A DNA stretch of 6,898 nucleotides, taken from contig JBLMZA010000127.1 in NCBI GenBank assembly GCA_050258555.1, positions 1 to 6,898 on the forward strand, read 5' to 3'. Numbering within the stretch: the stretch's first letter is position 1; each line of letters opens with the position of its first letter. The position numbers and the translations under genes are program-made. The notes under the pieces are model-generated. The model made no database searches. It was not told the origin of the DNA and saw only the letters and a list, made by a program, of their open reading frames with translations. The DNA comes from CAISDA01 sp050258555 (GTDB lineage: Bacteria; Bacteroidota; Ignavibacteria; UBA10030; UBA8401). This document shows, in pieces, positions 1 through 6,861 of this stretch.

Positions 1-738
1 ATCGCGGGCAACAGCGACTTCATACAGAAAAAAAGCCTGCTGCGGTTTTTCGACGGACTGGCATGGTTGAGCCAGATCGCGATGTTTCTCACGCTCGGCT
101 TGCTCGTGTTCCCCTCGCACATCCTGCCGGTGATGGGCATCGGCCTTGTGGTCTCGGCGTTTCTCATGTTCGCCGCACGTCCGCTCAGCGTCTTCCTTTC
201 GCTCGCGTTTTCCTCGTTCGCATGGAGGGAGAAGATGTTCATTTCGTGGGTGGGGTTGCGCGGCGCGGTGCCGGTCATCCTGGCGACATTTCCGCTCATT
301 GCCGGCGTGAAGGATGCGGAACTGATCTTCAACGTCGTCTTCTTCATCGTGCTCACATCCGCCCTTCTGCAGGGGTGGTCGCTGCCTGCGGCCGCACGGA
401 TTTTGCGCCAGGAAGTCCCGCCTGAGCGCACGACGCGCTTCCCTATCTCGTTCACTCCGCCCGAGGGAGCCAACACCGAACTCACCGATCTCTTCGTGCC
501 GTATCATTCGCCTGCGGCGGGACGGGCCATCGTCGATCTGCGGCTGCCGCACGACTGCCTCATCGCGCTGATCAACCGGGATGAAGTCTTCTTCGTGCCG
601 AGCGGCAGCACGACGCTGCAGGGCGGCGACACGGTGCTCGTGCTGGCAGACAAGGTGAAGCTGCCCGTGGTGCGCGCGATTCTTGAAGGGAAAAAATTGA
701 AAAACGGCTCTTCGGCTGCGGTCACCGGAGAGTCCTGA
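1..738 (+). CDS. K+/H+ (or Na+/H+) antiporter, NhaP2/CvrA type, C-terminal part only
   Basis: Inner-membrane cation/proton antiporter of the CPA1 family, partial: the frame is open from the first base and only the last 245 residues are present, so roughly half of a usual protein of about 500-580 residues is missing. The fragment opens with AGNSDFIQKK, typical of the NhaP2/CvrA group. Hydrophobic membrane segments follow at about residues 20-37, 41-58, 80-100 and 108-128. The third of these carries the family signature WVGLRGAVPV (residues 83-92). Residues about 162-230 form a TrkA_C (RCK_C) domain, from TDLFVPYHSPAAG through the GGDTVLVLAD strand, which in relatives senses ligands and gates transport. 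The ion (K+ or Na+) cannot be decided from this part. The gene is convergent with the leftward cluster and its last 17 bases overlap the neighbouring TPR gene. Confidence 0.93.
   Translation: MAGNSDFIQKKSLLRFFDGLAWLSQIAMFLTLGLLVFPSHILPVMGIGLVVSAFLMFAARPLSVFLSLAFSSFAWREKMFISWVGLRGAVPVILATFPLIAGVKDAELIFNVVFFIVLTSALLQGWSLPAAARILRQEVPPERTTRFPISFTPPEGANTELTDLFVPYHSPAAGRAIVDLRLPHDCLIALINRDEVFFVPSGSTTLQGGDTVLVLADKVKLPVVRAILEGKKLKNGSSAAVTGES
691..735 (-). terminator. Possible intrinsic terminator of the leftward gene cluster
   Basis: Read on the minus strand, bases 735 to 706 can fold into an imperfect hairpin. GG pairs with CC, then after one bulged A, CUCU pairs with AGAG, then after one C-A mismatch, CGG pairs with CCG, closing a 9-base loop. 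It is followed by G, five U, CAA and six U (705 to 691). The stop codon of the TPR gene (722-724) lies in the loop. The whole element lies within the last codons of the convergent antiporter gene, where the U tracts correspond to Lys/Asn codons on the other strand. The stem is imperfect and no folding energy was computed, so this is a moderate call. Confidence 0.5.
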
Positions 739-1675
739 CCTTCTCCTTCGCCATGTCCGAACGCCGGCCTTCGGGTTCGACCTGCAGGAGCCATTGATAG
801 GTCTCCTTCGCGCGCGCGGTCATGCCCTTCTTCTCGTAGCAGTTGGCCAGCATCCAGATCGCGCCGGGATCGTTCTTCTCGACAAAGAGCACGTACTGGA
901 ACTTCTCCATCGCCTTGTCCCACTCATCCATCGTATAGAGCGCCCGCCCGTAGAAATAATTCGTCTCGGCCGACTTCGGATCGATCTCCAGAATTTTCCT
1001 GAACTGCGCCTGCGCCTCATCCTGCTTCTTCTGGTTGAACAGGAAGATGCCGAGGCGGTACCATCCTTCGGGATTCTTCGGCTCCGACTGGGCCATCTTC
1101 CGGTATTCGGCCTCGGCCGATGCCATCTCCTTCTTCCTCGCGTAGTAGCCCGCCAGCGTCGAATGTCCCCGGTAGGGATTGAGTTCCGTGATGATCTTCG
1201 CCTCTTCCATTCCCTTTTCCTCGCTGCCGCCCATGAAGCCCGGCGCCTGCATGTAATAGTTGAAGAGTCCGATGTGTCCGTCGATGTTGTTCTGGTCTAG
1301 TTCGACCGAGCGCAGGAACGCGTTCTTGATCTTCGGCGCAAGGAGGCCCTGCTTGAGCACGTTGGCCTTCATGGCGCGCTCTCCCAGTATCGCGCCGCGC
1401 GCGTAATGATACTTCGACACGTTCTCGTCGATCTCGAGCGCCTCGTCGATCGCGTCTTCGGCCTCGTCGCTTTTCTCCTGGCGCAAAAGCGACATGGCGA
1501 GATAATAATACGATTCGGCATCGCGCGGATTCTTCTTCACCGCCGATTCAAACCAGCTCTGCGCCTTCTTCAGGCTGCCGCTGCGGTAGAGTCTGATGCC
1601 GGTGCTGTCGACGGCGCCCGATGCGCCCGCGCTTATCATGAATGAGCAGATGATGGACCAGCAGAGGGCTTTCAT
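722..1675 (-). CDS. Exported tetratricopeptide-repeat protein, function unknown
   Basis: Last gene of the leftward cluster, 317 residues with the start used here. A second ATG in the same frame at 1681 would add two residues (M-T), but AAAGGA ends five bases before the ATG at 1675, which favours the shorter form. The N-terminus (MKALCWSIIC...GASGA) looks like a Sec signal peptide cleaved near residue 21, so the protein is probably periplasmic; there is no lipobox. The rest is about eight helical TPR-like repeats, clearest near residues 55-86 (YYYLAMSLLRQ...ALEID), 172-204, 205-237 (GWYRLGIFLFNQKK...ILEIDP), 239-271 and 272-303. The insert APGFMGGS at 144-151 recurs, from memory, in a family of bacterial TPR proteins. 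TPR arrays bind partner proteins; the partner is unknown. It starts 40 nt after rsmI ends and overlaps the antiporter end by 17 nt. Confidence 0.88.
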   Translation of the reverse strand: MKALCWSIICSFMISAGASGAVDSTGIRLYRSGSLKKAQSWFESAVKKNPRDAESYYYLAMSLLRQEKSDEAEDAIDEALEIDENVSKYHYARGAILGERAMKANVLKQGLLAPKIKNAFLRSVELDQNNIDGHIGLFNYYMQAPGFMGGSEEKGMEEAKIITELNPYRGHSTLAGYYARKKEMASAEAEYRKMAQSEPKNPEGWYRLGIFLFNQKKQDEAQAQFRKILEIDPKSAETNYFYGRALYTMDEWDKAMEKFQYVLFVEKNDPGAIWMLANCYEKKGMTARAKETYQWLLQVEPEGRRSDMAKEKVRTLR

Positions 1676-1680
1676 TGTCA

Positions 1681-1686
1681 TCCTTT
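1681..1686 (-). promoter_or_regulatory. Shine-Dalgarno sequence deciding the TPR gene start
   Basis: On the minus strand AAAGGA lies five bases upstream of the ATG at 1675-1673. It directly abuts and partly overlaps the other candidate ATG at 1681-1679, which would leave no usable spacing. It is the clearest ribosome-binding site in the window. Confidence 0.55.
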
Positions 1687-1715
1687 CCCGATGTGTTCAA
1701 CGCGTGAGGAAATAG

Positions 1716-2411
1716 TCAGCGCGGCTCGGCGCCTTCCACCACGAGTACGAATTCGCCTTTGATCGTGCGGGTTTCGAGTTCGCTTCTGATGGATGAAAGC
1801 GTGCCCCGCAGGAATTCCTCAAATTTTTTGGTGAGCTCCCGGCCGACGGCCGCCTTGCGGTCCCCGAGCGCTTCTTCGAGTTCGGCAAGCGTGCGCACGA
1901 TGCGGTGCGGCGATTCATAGAAGACGATCGTCCGCTCTTCTTCCTTCAGCTGCATGAGGCGCGTATGCCGGCCTTTCTTATGGGGAAGAAATCCCTCGAA
2001 GACGAACGCATGCGTGGGCAGTCCGCTTGCGATGAGGGCGGGAATGAATGCCGTGGCGCCGGGCAGAGGCACAATCGGAATGCCCGATGCGATCGCGCCT
2101 GTGATGACCGCATGCGCGGGATCGGAAATGCCGGGCGTGCCGGCATCTGTCACCACGGCAACCGACAGCTTCTGCAGAAGCCTGTCGATGATCTGCGGCG
2201 TGCGCACGGCCTCGTTGTGCGAGAAGTAGCTGATCATCGGCTTGCGGATCTCGTAGTGATCGAGCAGCACCTTGGTCGTGCGCGTGTCTTCGGCGGCGAT
2301 CACATCCACGCCGCCGAGCACCTTGAGCGCGCGCACGGTGATGTCTTCGAGATTGCCGATCGGCGTGGGGACGATGTACAGCGTTCCAGGTATGACCTGT
2401 TCTTCACTCAT
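1716..2411 (-). CDS. rsmI: 16S rRNA (cytidine(1402)-2'-O)-methyltransferase RsmI, short form
   Basis: Cytoplasmic SAM-dependent enzyme that 2'-O-methylates C1402 in the decoding centre of 16S rRNA, tuning start-codon choice and decoding fidelity. The tetrapyrrole-methylase fold is complete: VPTPIGNLEDIT (14-25), AAEDTRTTK (39-47), TDAGTPGISDPA (88-99), PLPGATA (115-121), FEGFLP (138-143), YESPHR (165-170) and RELTKKFEE (191-199). At 231 residues it is about 55 shorter than E. coli RsmI (286) and ends just after the core, at KGEFVLVVEGAEPR. The small C-terminal domain is therefore absent, as I recall for Bacteroidota-type members. The ATG at 2411 places MSEEQVIPGT before the first strand, a normal family N-terminus. 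No clear Shine-Dalgarno precedes it. It follows mtgA by 15 nt, so translation may depend on re-initiation. Confidence 0.97.
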   Translation of the reverse strand: MSEEQVIPGTLYIVPTPIGNLEDITVRALKVLGGVDVIAAEDTRTTKVLLDHYEIRKPMISYFSHNEAVRTPQIIDRLLQKLSVAVVTDAGTPGISDPAHAVITGAIASGIPIVPLPGATAFIPALIASGLPTHAFVFEGFLPHKKGRHTRLMQLKEEERTIVFYESPHRIVRTLAELEEALGDRKAAVGRELTKKFEEFLRGTLSSIRSELETRTIKGEFVLVVEGAEPR

Positions 2412-2426
2412 GTGGTGTAGTAATCG

Positions 2427-3155
2427 TTAATATCCGCGCGATGCCATGCGTGCCAGAATGAGTCCCGCACGGCGTTGGACGTAGGCCGAGCCGACATTCG
2501 GCGCGTGACGAAGCGGACTCGGGATCACGGCCGCCATGCGCGCCGCTTCCTCGCGCGAGAGCGCCGATGCGGGCTTGCCGAAATACCGGCGCGATGCGGC
2601 TTCGGCGCCGAAGATGCCGGGACCCCATTCGATGACGTTCAGATACAGCTCGAGGATGCGCTTCTTCGACAGCTGCCGCTCCATGCGCAGCGCGACGATG
2701 AGCTCCTTCGCCTTGCGGCCGTAGCTTTTGGATGTGGAGAAAAAGAGATTCTTCGACAATTGCTGCGTGATCGTGCTGCCGCCGCGGGCGGGCTTGCCCT
2801 TCTCGATGTTCTTCTCGATCGATTCCTCGAGCTCGTACCAGTCGATGCCGGCATGCTCGTAGAATGTGCCGTCCTCCGAGGTGATCACGGCATGCACAAG
2901 ATGCGGCGAGATGCGCGAAATCGGGACCCACTGCTGCTGTATCGAATACGGCTTGCCGTCGCTTGCGGCCTCGCTTTCGCGCTGCTTCATGAGCGCCGTT
3001 TCGCCGGGATTTCCCTTGCGAAGATCCTGCAGGCTGTTGTTGGGAAGCATCACATACTGCAGGAGCACGAGCGCGAGCACCGCATAGAGAGCGGTCTTCA
3101 GCTTATGGGCGCGCATCCACGCAAGAAGTTTCGCCGATTTGTCCTTGACATCCAT
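2427..3155 (-). CDS. mtgA: Monofunctional biosynthetic peptidoglycan glycosyltransferase (GT51)
   Basis: Polymerises lipid II into glycan strands at the outer face of the inner membrane; it has no transpeptidase domain. The 242-residue length matches MtgA. A short basic cytoplasmic tail (1-19) leads into one membrane anchor (about 20-37). The GT51 domain then shows all its motifs: SEDGTFYEHAG (93-103) with the probable catalytic Glu94, GGSTITQQLSKNLFF (125-139), RKAKELIVALRME (147-159) and KKRILELYLNVIEWG (164-178), and the GAEAASRRYFGK block (183-194). The ATG at 3155 is the only in-frame start that keeps the whole basic tail; Met14 is a later alternative. Neither has a convincing Shine-Dalgarno. 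It sits 30 nt after ruvX and 15 nt before rsmI. Confidence 0.96.
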   Translation of the reverse strand: MDVKDKSAKLLAWMRAHKLKTALYAVLALVLLQYVMLPNNSLQDLRKGNPGETALMKQRESEAASDGKPYSIQQQWVPISRISPHLVHAVITSEDGTFYEHAGIDWYELEESIEKNIEKGKPARGGSTITQQLSKNLFFSTSKSYGRKAKELIVALRMERQLSKKRILELYLNVIEWGPGIFGAEAASRRYFGKPASALSREEAARMAAVIPSPLRHAPNVGSAYVQRRAGLILARMASRGY

Positions 3156-3185
3156 GAACAGTAAAAGGAGTGGTGAATAAATGAA

Positions 3186-3641
3186 TCAACAGATGATGGA
3201 AGGCTTGGTCTGGTCCAGAAATCCCTGCAGCATCACGGCCGCGGCGATCTCGTCGACCTTCCCCTTCTCGCGCCGCTTCATCTTCTTCGTGCCCATGCTC
3301 AGAATCGTCTGCTGCGCAATCTTCGATGTGAAGCGTTCGTCCCACTGCACGATCTCCACATCGGTGCGTTTCCCGAGCTCGGCGATGAAACGGTCCACTT
3401 CATCGGACTTGAATCCGCGCTCGCCTTTGAGCGTGAGCGGCAGCCCGACGACAATCAGCGTAATTTCTTTTTCGTCGATGACGCCAAGCAGCTTCTCGTA
3501 CAAACGCTCGTTGTTGTCGAGCGTTCCAAGTCCCTGCGCAAAAATCCGGAGCGGATCGCTCACGGCGAGCCCCACGCGCACCGATCCGTAATCGATGCCG
3601 AGCACGCGCGAGACGCCGGTGTTATTCTTCGAAGCGTTCAA
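3186..3641 (-). CDS. ruvX: Putative pre-16S rRNA nuclease / Holliday junction resolvase RuvX (YqgF)
   Basis: RNase H-fold YqgF family protein. E. coli YqgF takes part in 5' maturation of 16S rRNA, and some relatives resolve Holliday junctions; which applies here cannot be told from sequence. Motifs are LGIDYGSVRVGLA (14-26) with acidic D17, VVGLPLTLKGE (64-74), WDERFTS (100-106), and KGKVDEIAAAVMLQGFL (126-142) with acidic D130. The usual catalytic acids are therefore present. The length of 151 residues is slightly above the usual 135-145 because the start used is a TTG at 3641, which overlaps the end of rel by 20 nt. A GTG at 3605 would give a start directly at LGIDYG and no overlap. No ATG is available: the frame is closed by a stop (TGA) at 3666-3668. 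Neither start has a strong Shine-Dalgarno, so translational coupling to rel is likely. Confidence 0.94.
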   Translation of the reverse strand: MNASKNNTGVSRVLGIDYGSVRVGLAVSDPLRIFAQGLGTLDNNERLYEKLLGVIDEKEITLIVVGLPLTLKGERGFKSDEVDRFIAELGKRTDVEIVQWDERFTSKIAQQTILSMGTKKMKRREKGKVDEIAAAVMLQGFLDQTKPSIIC

Positions 3642-5814
3642 TTTTCGTGATGCCTTTGACTTTTTTCAGCTTGTCCATGATGCCGTTCAGATGCCCGATG
3701 TCCTTCACCCAGAGAATGAAGTTGCCGTCGAACATGGAATCCTTCGTGTTGATGGTGACCGAACGGATGTTCGTGTTGTTGAATCCCGAAATCGTCTGCG
3801 TGATGTCGTTCAAAAGTCCCGACCGGTCCTGCCCGGAGAGCTTGATGCCGGCGATGAAGTCGGCGCCCCCGACCGACGGCCACTGCACATCGACGATGCG
3901 CTCGTCGCCGTGCGCGCGCATGGCCTGTATGTTGCGGCAGGTTTTGCGGTGGATCTTGATGCCTTCGCCCACGGTGATGAATCCCGCGATCTCGTCGCCC
4001 GGAATCGGATTGCAGCACTTCGCATACTTGTGCATGAAGTTCGCCTGCGTGCCGAAGAGCGAAATGCCCCCGGTGATGCCGCGCGCGGTCTCGACGAACT
4101 TCGTGAAGAGCTTGCTTGAAAGATCGCCGCCGCCCTCCTTCGCCGGCTCCGCGGGATTCACGCTCCGGTTCAGGATGTCGATCATGTCGTCGGGATTGAT
4201 CTCCTCGTTGGCGATCGCAAGGTAGAAGTTCTGCGTGTTGTCGATGCGCTGCGAATGGACGAACTTCGAAAGGTCGTCGTCGTTCACATGGAGCTTCGCC
4301 TTCCTGATCTTCTTGTCCCAGATCTCGCGGCCCTGCTCGATCTTCGCGCGCATCTCCTCCTTCACCCAGCGCCGGATGTGGGATTTCGCCTTGTGCGTGA
4401 CCGCGATCTTTTCCCAGTCGAGGTTCGGCGTCTGCTTCTTCGATGTCAGGATCTCGACCTGGTCCCCGCTCTGCAGTATCGTGTTGAGCGGCGTGATGCG
4501 GCCGTTGACCTTCGCGCCGATCGTGTGCTGGCCGACGTTCGAGTGGATCTCGAAGGCGAAGTCGATCGGCGTCGCGCCCTTGGGCAGGATCTTCAGATCG
4601 CCTTTCGGCGTGAAGACGTAGATTTCGTCCTGATAGAGATTGAGCTTGAAGCTTTCCTTGAGCTCCTTGGCCGCCTCGTCGCCGCTTTTCTGCTCGAAGA
4701 TCTCGCGCACCCAGTTCACCCAGCTTTCAAGGTCGGAATCCAGGGCCGGCGCCGAGCCGTGCTCCTTGTAGAGCCAGTGCGCCGCAACGCCGCGTTCGGC
4801 CACATCGTGCATGGCGCGCGTGCGGATCTGCACCTCGACCATTTTGCCTTCGGGACCGACGACGGTCGTATGAAGCGACTGATATCCGTTCTTCTTCGGA
4901 ATCGAGATGTAGTTCTTGAAGCGCTCGGGGATCGGCTTGTAGATTTCCGAAACGATGCCGTAGACGGTGAAGCACTCGTTGTTGTCGTTCGTGTCGAGAA
5001 TGATGCGCACGGCGAACATGTCGTAGATCTCGTCCAGAGGCTTGCCGCGCTTGACCATCTTGTTGTAGATGGAAAAAATGTGCTTCGGGCGGCCTTCGAC
5101 CACGAAGCGGATCTTTTCGGCGCTCAACCGGTGCTCGATCGGCACGATGAACTTGCGGACGTACTGCTCGCGCTCGCGGCGCTTCGACTTCAGCGCGTGC
5201 GCCACTTCCTCGTATTCCTTGCGCTGCAGGTATTTGAATGCCAGGTCCTCGAGCTCCCACTTGATCTTCGCAAGACCGAAGCGGTGCGCGAACGGCGCGT
5301 ATATGTCCAGCGTTTCCTTTGCGATGCGCTGCTGCCGGTCCGGCGGAAGGTATTCGAGCGTGCGCATGTTGTGGAGGCGGTCGGCGAACTTCATGATCAT
5401 CACGCGGATGTCGTTCACCATGGACAAAAGCAGCTTGCGGTAATTTTCCGCCTGCGTGATCTCGTGGCTTCTGAAGATGTCGCTGATCTTCGTGGCGCCG
5501 TCCACGATGTCCGCGATCGTATCGCCGAACTCGGCGCGGATGTCCTTGATCGTGAATTCCGTGTCCTCGGCCACGTCATGCAGCAGCGCGCAGGCGACGG
5601 AAATGTCGTCGAGCGCGATCTCCTTGGCCACGACCATCGCAACCTCGTACGGGTGGTTGAAGTACGGCTCGCCCGAATCGCGGATGTCGTGCTTGTGCGC
5701 CTCGAGGCTGAACTCGAATGCGCGCGTGATCATCTCTTCGTTGACCGACCGCAGGTTTTCGCGGCAGACAAGAAGCAGATCGTCCAGTTTTTTTTGATAG
5801 ATCTGTTGAATCAT
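3622..5814 (-). CDS. rel: Bifunctional (p)ppGpp synthetase/hydrolase (Rel/SpoT, long RSH)
   Basis: Makes ppGpp/pppGpp from ATP and GDP/GTP and hydrolyses it, controlling the stringent response from the ribosome. The 730 residues show the full long-RSH layout. The HD hydrolase (about 25-180) has H54, H79-D80, E83-D84 and D145, all metal or catalytic positions kept, so hydrolysis should work. The synthetase (about 235-350) keeps YDMFAVR with D265, NGYQSLHTT (309-317) and VEVQIRT with E327, so synthesis should also work. The TGS domain spans 395-457, followed by a helical region, then a zinc-finger-like CC motif (C600, C601, H622, C626) and a C-terminal ACT domain (654-728). The loop normally reading RxKD in bifunctional enzymes is RFKN (298-301). 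The ATG at 5814 is directly preceded by GAAGAG. It is the second gene of the cluster, 24 nt after the TPR gene. The symbol could equally be spoT or relA. Confidence 0.97.
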   Translation of the reverse strand: MIQQIYQKKLDDLLLVCRENLRSVNEEMITRAFEFSLEAHKHDIRDSGEPYFNHPYEVAMVVAKEIALDDISVACALLHDVAEDTEFTIKDIRAEFGDTIADIVDGATKISDIFRSHEITQAENYRKLLLSMVNDIRVMIMKFADRLHNMRTLEYLPPDRQQRIAKETLDIYAPFAHRFGLAKIKWELEDLAFKYLQRKEYEEVAHALKSKRREREQYVRKFIVPIEHRLSAEKIRFVVEGRPKHIFSIYNKMVKRGKPLDEIYDMFAVRIILDTNDNNECFTVYGIVSEIYKPIPERFKNYISIPKKNGYQSLHTTVVGPEGKMVEVQIRTRAMHDVAERGVAAHWLYKEHGSAPALDSDLESWVNWVREIFEQKSGDEAAKELKESFKLNLYQDEIYVFTPKGDLKILPKGATPIDFAFEIHSNVGQHTIGAKVNGRITPLNTILQSGDQVEILTSKKQTPNLDWEKIAVTHKAKSHIRRWVKEEMRAKIEQGREIWDKKIRKAKLHVNDDDLSKFVHSQRIDNTQNFYLAIANEEINPDDMIDILNRSVNPAEPAKEGGGDLSSKLFTKFVETARGITGGISLFGTQANFMHKYAKCCNPIPGDEIAGFITVGEGIKIHRKTCRNIQAMRAHGDERIVDVQWPSVGGADFIAGIKLSGQDRSGLLNDITQTISGFNNTNIRSVTINTKDSMFDGNFILWVKDIGHLNGIMDKLKKVKGITKIERFEE

Positions 5815-5838
5815 CTCTTCATCATCACAGCTTTCTGT

Positions 5839-6861
5839 TTACTTCTGCACCAGTTTCATGCGGGCGCTGTTCATCAGCTCTTCGGCCATCGCATATTTCT
5901 TCTTCAGCGAGCGCACCGATTGCGAGGCAACGCGCTTCAGGGCCAGCACTTTCTCGCACTCCTCGATCGTACGGCGGAAGTTGCCGTCGTCATAGGCATA
6001 CTGGGCCAGCTTCACGCGGCAGGCGGCTTCGTTGTAATAATTCACGACGGGGGCGCTGACGACGCTGTGCAGCAGGCGCGGCACGATCTTCCTGAGCTCC
6101 GCCGCGTTGCCGGTCTGTTCATACAGCGTCATGAGTCCCCAGAGGAAGGCGCGCTGATCCGGCACTTCGGACAGCATCTCGTACGCCGTTTGTGCGGCTT
6201 CGATGTAGCGCTTCTCTTCGATCAGAATGAGCATCAGGCTGTTCAGCGCCACGCCCTGCTCGTACTGGCTTTTGTGCGCAGCCTCAGCAACCATCGCAAT
6301 GCCCTCGGCCTTGCGGTCCGAAACAAACGGAATCCAGGAGAGCTTGCTGCGCCAGTACAGATAGGTGCCCAGGCCGTTCATCGCATCGTAATGCCGGGGA
6401 TTGAGTTCGAGGGCCTTTTCGAATTTCGAGGCCGCCCCCATGCCGTGATACGCGCTTCCGGCCCAATTTCCGCTCTCTGAAGATGTAAACGCCCGGTAGG
6501 CAAGCACGGTTCCGGCATAATAATAGCCGTCGGCCGACTGCGGAAAGCGCTCGATCATCGCATCGGCGCAGCGCTCCCCCATCGTCAGCAGCGAATCGTA
6601 GAGCCGCCGCTCGAGCGGCCGGCCGTAATCGGTGGCCTGCGCCTGCACGGCTCCCGCCATGTAGATGTAGGGCGCGGGATGCTGGGGATTCATGGCCGAG
6701 GCGGCGGTGAAGTATCGGCGCGCGCCGGCATAATCCTGCTTCACGGTGCATTCGATGCCGGCGGCGACTTTCTGATGCAGCTTTTCATCCGCGATCTTCT
6801 GTCCCGATGCGCTCTGGAAGGCGCAGACAAGCGCCGCAAGCGCCAGGAAGAGGCTTCTCAT
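5839..6861 (-). CDS. Exported TPR-like helical-repeat protein, function unknown
   Basis: First visible gene of the leftward cluster, 340 residues. The N-terminus (MRSLFLALAALVCAFQSASG) is a good Sec signal peptide with likely cleavage near residue 20. Cys13 is not in a proper lipobox, so a soluble periplasmic protein is favoured over a lipoprotein. The mature part is alpha-helical with degenerate TPR units, clearest at about 32-63 (DYAGARRYFTAASAMNPQHP), 144-176 (KFEKALELNPRHYDAMNGLG), 205-233 and 280-308. An aromatic segment with YLYWRSK and LSWIPF at 167-179 is not typical TPR and may be a family-specific feature. The tail 309-340 is basic and helical. The ATG at 6861 is preceded only by a weak GGAA eight bases upstream. 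It resembles the other TPR gene in architecture, but not obviously in sequence. I do not recognise a named family. Confidence 0.87.
   Translation of the reverse strand: MRSLFLALAALVCAFQSASGQKIADEKLHQKVAAGIECTVKQDYAGARRYFTAASAMNPQHPAPYIYMAGAVQAQATDYGRPLERRLYDSLLTMGERCADAMIERFPQSADGYYYAGTVLAYRAFTSSESGNWAGSAYHGMGAASKFEKALELNPRHYDAMNGLGTYLYWRSKLSWIPFVSDRKAEGIAMVAEAAHKSQYEQGVALNSLMLILIEEKRYIEAAQTAYEMLSEVPDQRAFLWGLMTLYEQTGNAAELRKIVPRLLHSVVSAPVVNYYNEAACRVKLAQYAYDDGNFRRTIEECEKVLALKRVASQSVRSLKKKYAMAEELMNSARMKLVQK

Larger units (their letters stand above)
722..6861 (-). other. Probable six-gene operon (TPR - rel - ruvX - mtgA - rsmI - TPR)
   Basis: Six genes point the same way with spacings of 24 nt, a 20 nt overlap (or a 16 nt gap with the alternative ruvX start), 30 nt, 15 nt and 40 nt. 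No internal gap is large enough to hold an obvious promoter plus terminator. The unit may begin further upstream: only 37 bases are visible beyond 6861, and I see no promoter in them. It probably ends at the hairpin at 691-735. Confidence 0.6.

Noticed and set aside
758..779. Hairpin CGAAC-g-CCG / CGG-GTTCG about 20 bases after the antiporter stop, considered as its terminator
   Set aside because: The stem has eight pairs with one bulge, but no T tract follows on the + strand and it lies within the TPR coding sequence. It is not a supportable intrinsic terminator.
504..923. 139-codon minus-strand open frame across the antiporter end and TPR gene
   Set aside because: It overlaps two recognised genes in another frame and has no domain or ribosome-binding site; it is a shadow frame.
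3164..3591. Plus-strand AAAAGGAG followed ten bases later by ATG and a 136-codon open frame
   Set aside because: The ribosome-site-like sequence is striking, but the frame is antisense to the conserved ruvX gene and its Ser/Arg/Thr-rich product shows no domain. It is most likely chance.
5826..5838. Small ACAG/CTGT hairpin before the rel start on the - strand
   Set aside because: Only four base pairs; too weak to be called a regulatory element or attenuator.
4255..6480. A 741-codon open frame on the + strand, antisense to rel and the right-hand TPR gene
   Set aside because: It is fully covered by two well-supported minus-strand genes. Its product is rich in Arg, His, Asp, Val and Leu with no recognisable domain, as expected from the mirror frame of GC-rich coding sequence.
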